64,000 nucleotides of DNA from Scytonema sp035967975. GTDB taxonomy: Bacteria; Cyanobacteriota; Cyanobacteriia; Cyanobacteriales; Nostocaceae. The DNA is taken from positions 1 to 64,000 of the forward strand of contig JAWQFQ010000004.1 in the NCBI GenBank assembly GCA_035967975.1, given 5' to 3'. A program made the translations under genes and the position numbers. Shown here piece after piece: positions 8,162-17,018 of the stretch; position 1 is the stretch's first letter; each line of letters opens with the position of its first letter. Under the pieces are notes generated by a model that searched no databases, was not told the DNA's origin, and saw only the letters and a program-made list of their open reading frames with translations.

Positions 8162-10384
8162 ATGAAAAGGTTCCAATCTTCCTTGGGCGTATTGAAACCC
8201 AAGAAGATACTTCATTTCGCTGCATCCACTGTAGCAACTTTAGCACTAGCTGGTAGTATTCATTCTGCTAGTGCTACTCCTATAAAAACAACTACTACAG
8301 AAGATATTTCTCTAGCATCGACTCAAGTAGATCAACACAAAACATCCGTTTTTAAAGTATCAAACGCAACTAAAAATAGCCAGCTAATACCAATGTCACC
8401 CTGGGGAATTCTCCCTGTTGTGATTGTTGGTGGTGTTGTCATATTCATCCCCCTCGTCTTTGGTGGACTAGTGGTCATTGGCGAACGTGAAGTTGGTATT
8501 GTTGTCAAGAAATTTACTATTTCTGGACGCGGATTGCCAGCTGGACGCTTGATTGCTCTCAATGGAGAGGCTGGTTTGCAAGCTGATACTCTTGCTCCTG
8601 GTTGGCATTGGGGTTATTGGGCATGGCAATACTCTGTTCGTAAAGAACCAGTCATTGTTGTCCCTCAAAGTGAAATCGCCTTGATTGTTGCAGCCGATGG
8701 TGCATCTATTTCTCCTGAAAGGATATTAGGTAAGGTTGTAGAATGCGACAATTTCCAAGATGCTCGTAAATTCCTGACTCAGGGTGGGGAAAAAGGTCGG
8801 CAAATGGGCTTTTTAACAGCAGGGACTTACCGGATTAACACGGCTTTATTTAAAGTCATTATGGCGGGAAATGCTAGCGCTCACGGTATGAGTCCCGAAC
8901 AGTTGCGGGTGTACACAGTTGCATCCGACAAAGTTGGTATTGTGACCACTTTGGACGGGATTCCAATTCCCCCTGGTGAAATTGCAGGTCCCATGATTGG
9001 GGGACATGATAATTTTCAGAATGGTCAAAAATTTATTGATGGTGGTGGACGGCGAGGTTTGCAAGAGCAGATTCTACTTTCTGGTTCTTGGAACTTTAAC
9101 CCTTGGTTTGTCCAAGTCGAACAAGTCCCCATGACAGAAATTCCCATTGGTTATGTGGGCGTGGTGATTTCTTTCGTCGGAATGGCACACGAAGACGTGA
9201 GTGGTGCATCCTTTACTCATGGAAATTTAGTCAATACAGGACATAAAGGGGTATGGGTTGAACCATTATATCCAGGTAAGCACCCTATCAATACTCGTGT
9301 TATGAAGATTGAATTAGTACCAACGACCAACATAGTGTTGAACTGGTCGGGTCGTACCGAACGTCATAGTTATGATGCTAAACTGGCTTCCCTAACTTTG
9401 CGTTCTAGAGACGGGTTTGCTTTTGATTTAGAAGTGGCGCAAATTATTCATGTGGGGGCTTTGGATGCTCCTAAAGTGATTTCCCGTGTGGGTTCAATGC
9501 AAAATTTAGTAGACCATGTTTTGGAACCTACTATTGGTAACTATTTCCGTAACTCGGCTCAAGATTATACTGTTCTGGATTTCCTGAGTGCTCGTAGCGA
9601 ACGGCAAGCGGAAGCTGCTGACTATATTAAAACAGCTATACGGGCTTACGATGTGCAGGCTATTGACACCTTGATAGGTGATATTCTACCTCCAGCATCT
9701 CTGATGCAGACTCAGACAGACCGTAAAATTGCGGAGGAAGAACGTAAAACTTTTGAAGTTCAGCAATTGGCACAAACGCAACGTCAACAGCTTGTGAGGG
9801 AAACGGCTTTAGCTGATATTCAACAAGAAATGGTCAAGTCAGAACAAGGTGTGAAGATTGCAGAGCTTAAGGCGAAAGCTGATATTCAGCAAGAAACGGT
9901 GAAGTCAGAACAAGGTGTGAAGATTGCGGAACTCAAGGCAAATGCCAAAATTAAGGAAATGACCGGTGAGGCGGAGGCTATCCGTTTGAAAGCAACGGCT
10001 GATGCAGAATCCCTACGGTTAACAGCGACTGCGGAAGCTGAAGCTATCCGTGCTACAGGTATCGCAAAAGCAGAAGCGTATCGATCTGGTGTAGAGGCTT
10101 TGGGATCGCAAGGTTATACAGCCATGCAGTTAATGCAAATCATTGGCGATCGCAATGTCCGTCTGATTCCAGATGTCTTAGTAGGCGGTCAAAATGGCAG
10201 TACTAATGGTTTGGTAGATGGGCTACTATCCATGATCTTGTGGAATCAAACTGTTAAACCTGGTGAAACAACAATACCGATGCACCCACAATCAGAACCT
10301 GTGGTAAAATCAGACTCTGCTCCGTCTTCAAATGGGAATCAACATACAGTGGTTGATTTTCCGTTGGATGGTAATGTTGGTTAG
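8162..10384 (+). CDS. Flotillin/SPFH-domain membrane protein with N-terminal signal peptide
   Basis: 740 residues. Flotillin-type proteins form membrane-microdomain scaffolds. Residues 1-39 look like a signal peptide (basic start, hydrophobic ATLALAGS core, ASA end). A second hydrophobic span (about 80-105, VVIVGGVVIFIPLVFGGLVVIGERE) anchors the SPFH/band-7 domain (about 105-470). Residues 520-640 are Ala/Glu/Lys-rich coiled coil, including a 22-residue exact-type duplication. The C-terminal tail is polar, after a conserved MQIIGDRNVRLIPDVLVGG segment. Start ATG has AAAAGGGG upstream. The WD40 pseudokinase follows 57 bases later on the same strand, and the relic at 5480 shows the two genes have moved as a pair. 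Confidence 0.9.
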   Translation: MKRFQSSLGVLKPKKILHFAASTVATLALAGSIHSASATPIKTTTTEDISLASTQVDQHKTSVFKVSNATKNSQLIPMSPWGILPVVIVGGVVIFIPLVFGGLVVIGEREVGIVVKKFTISGRGLPAGRLIALNGEAGLQADTLAPGWHWGYWAWQYSVRKEPVIVVPQSEIALIVAADGASISPERILGKVVECDNFQDARKFLTQGGEKGRQMGFLTAGTYRINTALFKVIMAGNASAHGMSPEQLRVYTVASDKVGIVTTLDGIPIPPGEIAGPMIGGHDNFQNGQKFIDGGGRRGLQEQILLSGSWNFNPWFVQVEQVPMTEIPIGYVGVVISFVGMAHEDVSGASFTHGNLVNTGHKGVWVEPLYPGKHPINTRVMKIELVPTTNIVLNWSGRTERHSYDAKLASLTLRSRDGFAFDLEVAQIIHVGALDAPKVISRVGSMQNLVDHVLEPTIGNYFRNSAQDYTVLDFLSARSERQAEAADYIKTAIRAYDVQAIDTLIGDILPPASLMQTQTDRKIAEEERKTFEVQQLAQTQRQQLVRETALADIQQEMVKSEQGVKIAELKAKADIQQETVKSEQGVKIAELKANAKIKEMTGEAEAIRLKATADAESLRLTATAEAEAIRATGIAKAEAYRSGVEALGSQGYTAMQLMQIIGDRNVRLIPDVLVGGQNGSTNGLVDGLLSMILWNQTVKPGETTIPMHPQSEPVVKSDSAPSSNGNQHTVVDFPLDGNVG
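9812..9943 (+). repeat. 66-bp tandem duplication in flotillin coiled coil
   Basis: Two adjacent units, 9812-9877 and 9878-9943, encode ADIQQEMVKSEQGVKIAELK and ADIQQETVKSEQGVKIAELK. The 22-residue length is three heptads plus one residue. Confidence 0.85.
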
Positions 10385-10390
10385 AAAAAA

Positions 10391-10447
10391 ACTCACGCAA
10401 AGTCGCTAAGACGCAAAATATTCTTAGTACCTTTGCGCCTTTGCGTA
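10391..10447. repeat. Inverted repeat ACGCAAAG...CTTTGCGT between flotillin and WD40 genes
   Basis: Left arm ACGCAAAGTCGCTAAGACGC faces TTAGTACCTTTGCGCCTTTGCGT. This sequence type is common between cyanobacterial genes and could work as a 3' end for the flotillin transcript. It overlaps the first possible start of the next gene. Confidence 0.65.
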
Positions 10448-12234
10448 AGATAAACAATCATCATCACAATTGCAAAATCTTGCTCTTAAACCAACGATAT
10501 CGTTTACTAAAAGAAATGAGTCGAGGGGGATTAGGTAAAACCTTTTTGGCTGTTGATGAAGGTCAATCTCCTCCGATTCTTTGTATTATTCGACAATTTT
10601 GGTGGCAAAATCAAAGTATTGATATTTGTGTACAAAAAGCACAATTCCTTGAGGAGTTGAGTAAGTCTCTAAAAGTTCCCAAGCTACTAAGCTTTTTTGA
10701 GAATAAGGAATACTTTTATTTGGTGGAAGAGTATATTGAAGGTGCTCATTTAGCTAACTTAATGCAAAAGATGGGGGCTTTTGAGGAATCTCAAATATGG
10801 AAAATTTTAGAATATTTGTTGCCAATTCTTCAATATATACACGTTGGTAATTTTATTCACGGTGATATTAGACCAGAAAATATTATCAGCAGATCCTCTC
10901 TTCAGTCTTCAACAGAAGTGGATTTTGTTTTAGTTGGTTTTGGGAACGCCATCGTGAGTGCAAGCGATCGCCTTGACACAGTTTTTAGCAGTAGTCCAGA
11001 GTTTGCTGCACCGGAACAAATTCAGGGACAACCTGTATTTGCGAGTGACCTTTATAGCTTAGGTGTAACTTGCATTTATTTGCTGACTCAAATCTCTCCT
11101 TTTGACTTGTTTGATATTGCCAATGATTGTTGGGTTTGGCAACAGTATCTTACTACGACTAGAGTCAGTGAAAGGTTAAGTAAAATTCTTAACAAGCTTG
11201 TGCAAAAAGATATTAACCAGCGCTTCCAATCGGCTGATGAAGTCATGTCCGTAATGGGTATTTATCCCTCACAGGCTACTTCCAGACGTGGTGTATCGCG
11301 TCTTGACAATACTCTCCCCATCTCTTCTTGGCGTTGTGTACACACTCTGACTGATTATTCTGGAATATCGAGTGCTGTGAATTCAATTGCAATCAACTGT
11401 TTGGGAGATACTTTAGCGAGTGGCTATGATGACAAGACTATTAATTTGTGGGATTTGAAGACGAAAAAAGTCCTCGGTACACTTATGGGACACTCCCGCG
11501 CTGTAACATCTGTAGCTTTTAGTCTTGATGGAAAGATTTTGGCAAGCGCTAGCGATGATAAAAGTGTTAAATTGTGGGATGTCCAAAAACAGGAGGAAAT
11601 TTATACTCTTTCGGGTCATTCTCACGCAGTCAAATCAGTTGCTTTCAGTCCCGATGGGGAGGTATTAGCTAGTGGTAGCTGGGATAAAACTGTCAAAATC
11701 TGGGATATTCACACGGGAGTTGAGATATGTACATTGTGTGGACATCAATTACAGGTTAGTGCTGTGGCTTTTAGTCCCCAAGGTCAGTTTCTTGCTAGTG
11801 CTAGTCTTGACAGAAATGTGCGTTTATGGTATATAAAAGAATTTAAAAACTACCCACGTTACACCCTATCAAGGATCTTTTCAGGTCATACATGGGCAGT
11901 TTTGACAGTTGCTTTCAGTCCCGATGGTCAAGTTATGGCGACTGGTAGCGATGATAATACTATTAAGTTGTGGAATGTCAACACTGGTCAAGTCATTGGC
12001 ACTCTTTCAAACCATTCCTGGTCGGTTGTAGCTGTGGCTTTCAGTGCCGATGGCGAAATGCTGATGAGTGGAAGTCGAGACAAAACAATTAAGTTGTGGA
12101 GGGTGAGGACAATAAAAGAAATTGCCACTCTCTCCGGTTTTGCAGACCCAGTGTCTGCCGTTGCTGTCAGCCCTGTTGCTCAACTGATTGCTAGTGGCAG
12201 CAGGGATAAGACTATCAAACTTTGGGAGCCTTGA
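10441..12234 (+). CDS. Ser/Thr pseudokinase fused to seven WD40 repeats
   Basis: About 597 residues; the start is uncertain. No ATG precedes the kinase domain, and the only candidates are TTG codons at 10441 (inside an inverted repeat) and 10480. The kinase fold spans about 17-275: Gly-loop SRGGLGKTF, hinge LVEEYIEG, loop IHGDIRPENI. Key catalytic residues are changed. The beta-3 lysine is Arg51 (CIIRQF), HRD is HGD (140-142), and the DFG aspartate is Gly166 (VGFG). Catalysis is therefore unlikely. Residues about 300-597 form seven WD40 blades (GHSRAVTSVAFSLDGKILAS type), a closed propeller for binding partners. The zinc-ribbon lead often found in cyanobacterial kinases is absent. Its pairing with flotillin suggests a membrane-linked scaffold; this is inference. 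Confidence 0.88.
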   Translation: MRKINNHHHNCKILLLNQRYRLLKEMSRGGLGKTFLAVDEGQSPPILCIIRQFWWQNQSIDICVQKAQFLEELSKSLKVPKLLSFFENKEYFYLVEEYIEGAHLANLMQKMGAFEESQIWKILEYLLPILQYIHVGNFIHGDIRPENIISRSSLQSSTEVDFVLVGFGNAIVSASDRLDTVFSSSPEFAAPEQIQGQPVFASDLYSLGVTCIYLLTQISPFDLFDIANDCWVWQQYLTTTRVSERLSKILNKLVQKDINQRFQSADEVMSVMGIYPSQATSRRGVSRLDNTLPISSWRCVHTLTDYSGISSAVNSIAINCLGDTLASGYDDKTINLWDLKTKKVLGTLMGHSRAVTSVAFSLDGKILASASDDKSVKLWDVQKQEEIYTLSGHSHAVKSVAFSPDGEVLASGSWDKTVKIWDIHTGVEICTLCGHQLQVSAVAFSPQGQFLASASLDRNVRLWYIKEFKNYPRYTLSRIFSGHTWAVLTVAFSPDGQVMATGSDDNTIKLWNVNTGQVIGTLSNHSWSVVAVAFSADGEMLMSGSRDKTIKLWRVRTIKEIATLSGFADPVSAVAVSPVAQLIASGSRDKTIKLWEP

Positions 12235-12261
12235 CAACAGCAAAGTTATTATTTTTTCACA

Positions 12262-12561
12262 TCAGGCGCTACCTGTAAATGCGACTTCAGGAAACTTCAA
12301 CTGTGCTTCAGCCATCGGTCGATTTCTGCCTTCTTCTTGCCAGTAGTTAATGACTTCTGTGGCTTTGTTCAGCAATTCAACCCGATCGAGTTCTGTAATC
12401 CAGTGTTTTGATTCTAGTTCCTTTTTCAATTCTTCCCAGGCATCATTTCTGGGCCAGAAAAAGTACTTAGTCAAAGGGCTTGTGCCTTTACCTACGACTT
12501 GATCGACAGCTAAGGCAACGTTTTCGTCTAACCACAGTATCTTTAGAATAAATTTGGACAA
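12262..12561 (-). CDS. Plastid/cyanobacterial 30S ribosomal protein PSRP-3 (Ycf65, cS23)
   Basis: About 99 residues. The signature KFILKILWLDENVALAVDQVV followed by GTSPLTKYFFWPRNDAWEEL and NKATEVINYW is diagnostic of the small-subunit protein found in cyanobacteria and plastids. Start choice: a GTG at 12565-12567 touches the GGAGG itself, so the TTG at 12559-12561, with GGAGG about five bases upstream, is the better start (MSKFILK). The gene converges with the WD40 gene, with only 27 bases between them. Confidence 0.92.
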   Translation of the reverse strand: MSKFILKILWLDENVALAVDQVVGKGTSPLTKYFFWPRNDAWEELKKELESKHWITELDRVELLNKATEVINYWQEEGRNRPMAEAQLKFPEVAFTGSA

Positions 12562-12599
12562 TGGCACCTCCGGGAATTTCCGGGCAATACTTAACTAAC

Positions 12600-12713
12600 G
12601 CACGCGATTGACTATTTTAACGCAATAATTAGCGAATGGCGAATGGTTAATGGATAATGGTTAATGGCTGTAAACCAATTAGCAATTCGCTTTTTAGCAA
12701 TTAGCTTTTCGCT
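12600..12713. repeat. Tandem AATGG/TTAGC repeats before HAD gene
   Basis: GCGAATGGCGAATGGTTAATGG-type units, then AATTAGCAATTCGC and TTAGCAATTAGC on the complementary sense. The two halves face each other and can pair. The HAD gene start follows directly. Confidence 0.65.
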
Positions 12714-13553
12714 ATGACTGAACAAGTTTCCCCAAGAGCGATCGCTGTTTTTGATATTGATGGAGTGGTACGCGATGTTAGCGGGTCTTACCGACGGGCG
12801 CTAGCAGATACTGTAGAGCATTTTACGGAAGGGTCTTACCGCCCAACACAAGCAGACATTGACCAGTTAAAATCTGAAGGGATCTGGAATAATGATTGGG
12901 AGGCGTCGCAAGAATTTATCTATCGCTATTATGAAGCTCGTTCCTGTTCCCGCGAACAACTGCAACTTGACTATAACGCCATTGTCAGCTTTTTTCAATC
13001 GCGATACCGAGGAACAAATCCTGATCGTTGGACGGGTTATATCTGTGATGAACCTTTATTATTAAGCTCCAACTACTTAGAGGAATTGACAAAGGCAGAA
13101 ATTCCTTGGGGATTTTTTAGTGGTGCGACTCGTGGCTCTGCTACCTACGTTTTAGAAAAACGCCTTGGTTTAGAATCACCAGTCCTTGTTGCTATGGAGG
13201 ATGCACCAGGTAAACCAAATCCCACTGGGCTTTTTGCTACTGTTCGGCTTCTGGAATCCTCATCTGAAAAAACTGACATTGACAATTTACCTCCAGTAGT
13301 GTACGCAGGTGATACTGTAGCTGATATGTATACGGTAGAGAAAGCGCGGATAGAACAACCATTCCGAAGGTGGATTGGTGTGGGAATTTTACCTCCCCAC
13401 GTCCAACAAACCACAGCACACCGCGATACCTATGCTGAAACACTGCTCTTAGCTGGGGCGTCTATTGTTTTAAGTAACGTAGAAGAATTAAGTCCGCTCA
13501 AGATTAGGGAATTGACAGGCGCACCCTATCCAAAAACAAACAAGATTAGGTGA
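12714..13553 (+). CDS. HAD-superfamily hydrolase, TIGR01548-type
   Basis: 279 residues. HAD motifs are in order: I, FDIDGVVRD (residues 13-21, nucleophile and acid/base Asp); II, FFSGATRG; III, Lys in GKPNPTGL; IV, YAGDTVADM. The distinctive DGVVRDVSGSYRRALADTVEHF opening matches a cyanobacterial subgroup (TIGR01548 model, by memory) whose substrate is unknown. All catalytic residues are present, so it should be an active phosphatase or phosphotransferase. The start ATG follows a repeat tract and has no clear ribosome-binding site. Confidence 0.87.
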   Translation: MTEQVSPRAIAVFDIDGVVRDVSGSYRRALADTVEHFTEGSYRPTQADIDQLKSEGIWNNDWEASQEFIYRYYEARSCSREQLQLDYNAIVSFFQSRYRGTNPDRWTGYICDEPLLLSSNYLEELTKAEIPWGFFSGATRGSATYVLEKRLGLESPVLVAMEDAPGKPNPTGLFATVRLLESSSEKTDIDNLPPVVYAGDTVADMYTVEKARIEQPFRRWIGVGILPPHVQQTTAHRDTYAETLLLAGASIVLSNVEELSPLKIRELTGAPYPKTNKIR

Positions 13554-13588
13554 TTTTGATCAGTAGGGCTTGCGGAAAAAGTCTGCTA

Positions 13589-14368
13589 TCACACACCTCG
13601 AATTGGAGCCAATAAATCATCAACCCATACCAGGTCTGCTTCGGAAAGTTTTGGCGGGGGGACGGGCTGATGATAATCAATGCGGACATGGTAGCTACCG
13701 CGATCGTAAACACCTAGCACAATGGCTTGTAAATCAACGGCTAATTCTGAATCTCCGGGTTTGAGGGGTAATGGGAAACTGGGGATTAGCTCTCTCAATT
13801 GAAATTCATATAGGTCTGCCATTGGACGAGTAGTGGCTCGACTCAGCACAATGCGATAGTCGCTTGTTTCCTCTACCCCAATCATGGGCATTGGCGTATT
13901 TTCTCGGAGTAAATCGATTTCAACTAGGTGAGACGAACTACCCAGCACCCGATGCCGTTTCTTTTCATAAGTAGTTCGCCCTTCGCCTTTGCGCTTGTTC
14001 TTAGGTGATAACACCTCAATCACGGTAATCACTTGATGAGTCCCTACCTCCCGCACTTCTAAATAGCGCTCTTTGACTTCGACTGGTATGGGGAGCTGGA
14101 TTTGTTTGGGGCGAGTTTGTGTGGCGATCGCAGTAGGTAGCGCTACAGGAGTTTTAGAAGCTGTCAGCACGATCGCATCGGGAATTCCCACCAGCAATTC
14201 AGGATTGTCGTCATCTAGGTACGTTCGAGTTTCAATGGCTACGTAATACTTGGGTTGCAAAGAGGGGGTGAGCGCATCAGAAATTGCCACAATCAATCTG
14301 TTGTGAAACTCGTGCCACAGAGCAGGTAATTCTAGATAGGGGTTCATGCCGGGGAAAGGAGATGGCAT
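13589..14368 (-). CDS. DUF4058 family protein
   Basis: 259 residues from the ATG at 14366-14368, chosen because the family begins MPSPFPGMNPYLE and GGGAG lies about nine bases upstream; an earlier ATG at 14407 adds 13 unsupported residues. Conserved stretches include LWHEFHNRLI, YYVAIETRTYL, VITVIEVLSPKNKR and YEKKRH. The IEVLSPKNK core looks like the (D/E)xK site of a PD-(D/E)XK fold, but function is not established. DUF4058 genes are often present in many copies in filamentous cyanobacteria. Confidence 0.9.
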   Translation of the reverse strand: MPSPFPGMNPYLELPALWHEFHNRLIVAISDALTPSLQPKYYVAIETRTYLDDDNPELLVGIPDAIVLTASKTPVALPTAIATQTRPKQIQLPIPVEVKERYLEVREVGTHQVITVIEVLSPKNKRKGEGRTTYEKKRHRVLGSSSHLVEIDLLRENTPMPMIGVEETSDYRIVLSRATTRPMADLYEFQLRELIPSFPLPLKPGDSELAVDLQAIVLGVYDRGSYHVRIDYHQPVPPPKLSEADLVWVDDLLAPIRGV

Positions 14369-14407
14369 CCATGAAACTCCCATATTACAATGATTTGAGT
14401 TTAGCAT

Positions 14408-14589
14408 ACCCTAACCGATCATGTGTTTCAAGCTTTTGCTTTTAGCTCAAAATCAAACCCCTATTTTTTCAACCCTCGTGTGATTTTGCCGTGTTTTTGT
14501 GATACCTCATTTTGGCGAAGGTATTGTTAAAGAAACCGGGTTTCTAATTTTCGGACAAGTATTGTTACTACACCCCACACCCCACACCC
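14408..14589. repeat. Intergenic repeats: single CCCGG palindrome and CCCCACA heptamers
   Basis: AGAAACCGGGTTTCT at 14531-14545 is a single self-complementary half of the dispersed palindrome family. CACCCCACACCCCACACCC at 14571-14589 is the same heptamer array seen at the start of trpD. It ends directly before the acyltransferase stop codon. Confidence 0.7.
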
Positions 14590-15807
14590 TTATTTCTGAG
14601 ATTTGAGGTTGAGTGCAGAACTAGACATGAAAGGACGTTCAAAGATTCTATGGAATACGTTGGCTACCAACAGAGACAATGGTAAGGAGATAAGTAACCA
14701 TTTAGTCGCCATAGCTGTAGGAGACAGGTTGAAGCTGAGTAGAAATTGATGTACTAAGAATACTATCGGCGCGTGAGTTAGGTAAAGGCTGTAGGAGATG
14801 ACTCCAAGTGCAAGAACCCATCGTGATTCTAATATGTTGAAAACCGGGGGGAGCGATTTCCCTTGAATCACAAAGTTGGTGCAGAAAATAATCAAACAAG
14901 CACTCCCTAGAGCAAGAAAAGAATGGACAATCCAGAGTTCTAATCCTGGTAGGGTCTCAAATCGTAACCATTCAGTTACAAAGGCTAAAAAAACAAAAAT
15001 AGCACCAAGCTGACACCAAGGTAGAGAAGTTTTTATTTTTATCAAGGATGGTTTTTGAGAAAAATTGATTTCAGCAGCGGCCATTCCTATAGCAAAAATA
15101 CCTATAAACCAGGGATAAGTGCTTTTGGTAAATTCACCCATTGAATAGTGTAATGTCAACCCCAGTACAAAAGCAGTTATGACTGTAGACACCATACCAA
15201 AACGTCGCCATATCGGTATTAACAAGAGTGCAAATATAATATAGATTTGGAACTCAACAGCAACAGTCCACATTGGACCATTAATATCATTGAAATGTAA
15301 GTCAAAATTTTGGAGAAGTAAAAAATAAATGAAGACATCGTAAAAAGAGAAATTAGCCGAAAATAGTCCACTCAGAGTGTTTAATCTGTCTGCATCCCAG
15401 GTAAGAATAGTCATTCTTTGCAGTCCTATTAAGGACACACCAATGATTAGACAAAAGATTAAAGCAGCATAATAAGGTGGTAAAATGCGCCGAATTCTTC
15501 TTTTAAAAAAGCCTAACAAACCTCCTGACAAATATTTTTTGTTAGAACGAACGACTGGAAGCATGAGACAGTAGCCGGAGAGAACCACGAAAATGACAAC
15601 CGCAAAAATTCCATATCTCATGAATTTTGTCATTGGTGACCAAAGCAGAGCGAGTTGAGAAGATTCGACAAGACTCGGTTCCCAACAGTGAACTAAGACT
15701 ACATACAAGGCGGCTAAACCACGTATACCATCTAAGAAAGCAAGATGGAGTTTTGAACTTCTTGGTGGTTCAGGGAGAATATTTGCTGGGTCTGTTGCTG
15801 GATTCAT
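14590..15807 (-). CDS. Acyltransferase 3 family membrane protein (OafA/YrhL-like)
   Basis: 405 residues from the ATG at 15805-15807 (MNPATDPAN); the frame stays open 53 codons upstream, but those codons do not look like this family. Integral membrane O-acyltransferase, typically acting on polysaccharides or lipids. Motifs: FLDGIRGLAALYVVLVHCW with the conserved His near residue 36, FFKRRIRRILPPYYAAL, and about ten hydrophobic segments, ending SYSLYLTHAPIVF and RIFERPF. Substrate cannot be told. The neighbouring RmlD-like gene is divergent, and a MITE-like insertion lies 150 bases upstream. Confidence 0.9.
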   Translation of the reverse strand: MNPATDPANILPEPPRSSKLHLAFLDGIRGLAALYVVLVHCWEPSLVESSQLALLWSPMTKFMRYGIFAVVIFVVLSGYCLMLPVVRSNKKYLSGGLLGFFKRRIRRILPPYYAALIFCLIIGVSLIGLQRMTILTWDADRLNTLSGLFSANFSFYDVFIYFLLLQNFDLHFNDINGPMWTVAVEFQIYIIFALLLIPIWRRFGMVSTVITAFVLGLTLHYSMGEFTKSTYPWFIGIFAIGMAAAEINFSQKPSLIKIKTSLPWCQLGAIFVFLAFVTEWLRFETLPGLELWIVHSFLALGSACLIIFCTNFVIQGKSLPPVFNILESRWVLALGVISYSLYLTHAPIVFLVHQFLLSFNLSPTAMATKWLLISLPLSLLVANVFHRIFERPFMSSSALNLKSQK

Positions 15808-15960
15808 TGCTTGATGTAAATAATGACTGAATAAAAAAAGGTTACGCAAGTATTTGATTTTCACAGAATATGCGATCGCCCTGATATTTCCCAAAAATTC
15901 GTAATTGCAAGTATTTGAAAAAACAGAACCAATAATTAATGGCTCTAAAATTTGGAGTGG

Positions 15961-16118
15961 CAACAAACTGTAAGCGTTCAGCTATTAGCCATTTTTCTGT
16001 CAGCTTTGAAACCTGTTTTTGGTCATTTTCTAGGCGTTTGTGACACCCTATTAAACATCTTTATGGCTTATAAAAGCTGATGACTGATACGCGATGTGCT
16101 GAACGCTTACCAACAAAC
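15961..16118. mobile_element. MITE-like element, 142 bp with 13-bp inverted ends and 8-bp direct flank repeat
   Basis: Ends GTAAGCGTTCAGC (15970-15982) and GCTGAACGCTTAC (16098-16110) are exact inverted copies. The flanks are CAACAAAC at 15961-15968 and CAACAAAC at 16111-16118, as expected for a target duplication. The interior is non-coding. Related but diverged sequences lie at 40425-40505 and 52804-52899. Confidence 0.75.
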
Positions 16119-17018
16119 CTTTGTACCTTGTTAAGCCAAGATACTTATCAGAGTTCAGCTATTAACCGTCAAAACTCAGGGAGCAAAACATATTTTACGG
16201 ACGTTCTATAGAGACGCCGCTACCTATAGCTGATATAGCAATCCCCGCATTCTATGGAAAACTCCACTTTTTATTTCCTCTGTGTTCTCTGCGTCCTCTG
16301 CGGTTCAAAAAAAATTAACAGATTGCTATAGGCTTCGGATAAGCAACAAAGCTGAAACAATACTGGGTAGGTTTTGGATTTTTCGTCATAATTTTGGGTA
16401 TGTAGAGACGTTCCAGTCCAACTTCTCATCAAGACTGGCGCATACAGTTTATGACCTCTGTTGCAACTGCTGCGATCGCACTTGTGTTTCTAATTTCTCT
16501 CAAACCCAATATAAATAGCTATTTCAGGGTGGAGTTAAACCACCAGGAATTCGGACCGCAAAAATCTTTTGAAGCACGGGTTGGTCTTTTAAGAAAACAA
16601 CACCCTTTAATCGAGGCTTCTGAATCTCGGCTAGAAGAAACGAGCGTATGAATTGTTGGCAGAACATGGTAATATCCTCTGTACTTCCATTACACTGTTG
16701 CGCTTGAGCAACTCTCTGCACAACCCCTTGACTTCACTGGTATAAGTGAGGCATTGCACATTTAACAAACACTATTTTTCTGAATTTAACCTATAGTTAT
16801 CAGAAAATCATAGTTGAGTTATCATTTAATAATTACTTCACATTATCAGTCATAATTCTACAAAATGACAACCTCTTTAAAGAGATTTCATGAAAGTTTT
16901 ACAAAGACTATATCGTGTTTTTATCATTTTTAGAAGTGACGCGTGAAAATACGTAATTAAATAGAAACTGTGTGAAAATTCTTCAAAACAATCTATTTGT
17001 ATAAGCCATAACTAATGT
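16119..17018. other. Intergenic region without a convincing gene
   Basis: About 900 bases. It contains TTCTCTGCGTCCTCTGCGG (16284-16304), a common cyanobacterial interspersed sequence, and AT-rich leader before the RmlD-like gene. Short open frames occur at 16282-16721 on both strands, but none resembles a known protein. Possible relics cannot be excluded. Confidence 0.5.

Noticed and set aside
16282..16721. Short open frames in the 16-17 kb spacer
   Set aside because: No motif, no start signal, overlapping on both strands, and partly made of an interspersed CTCTGCGTCC sequence; a transposase relic could not be shown.
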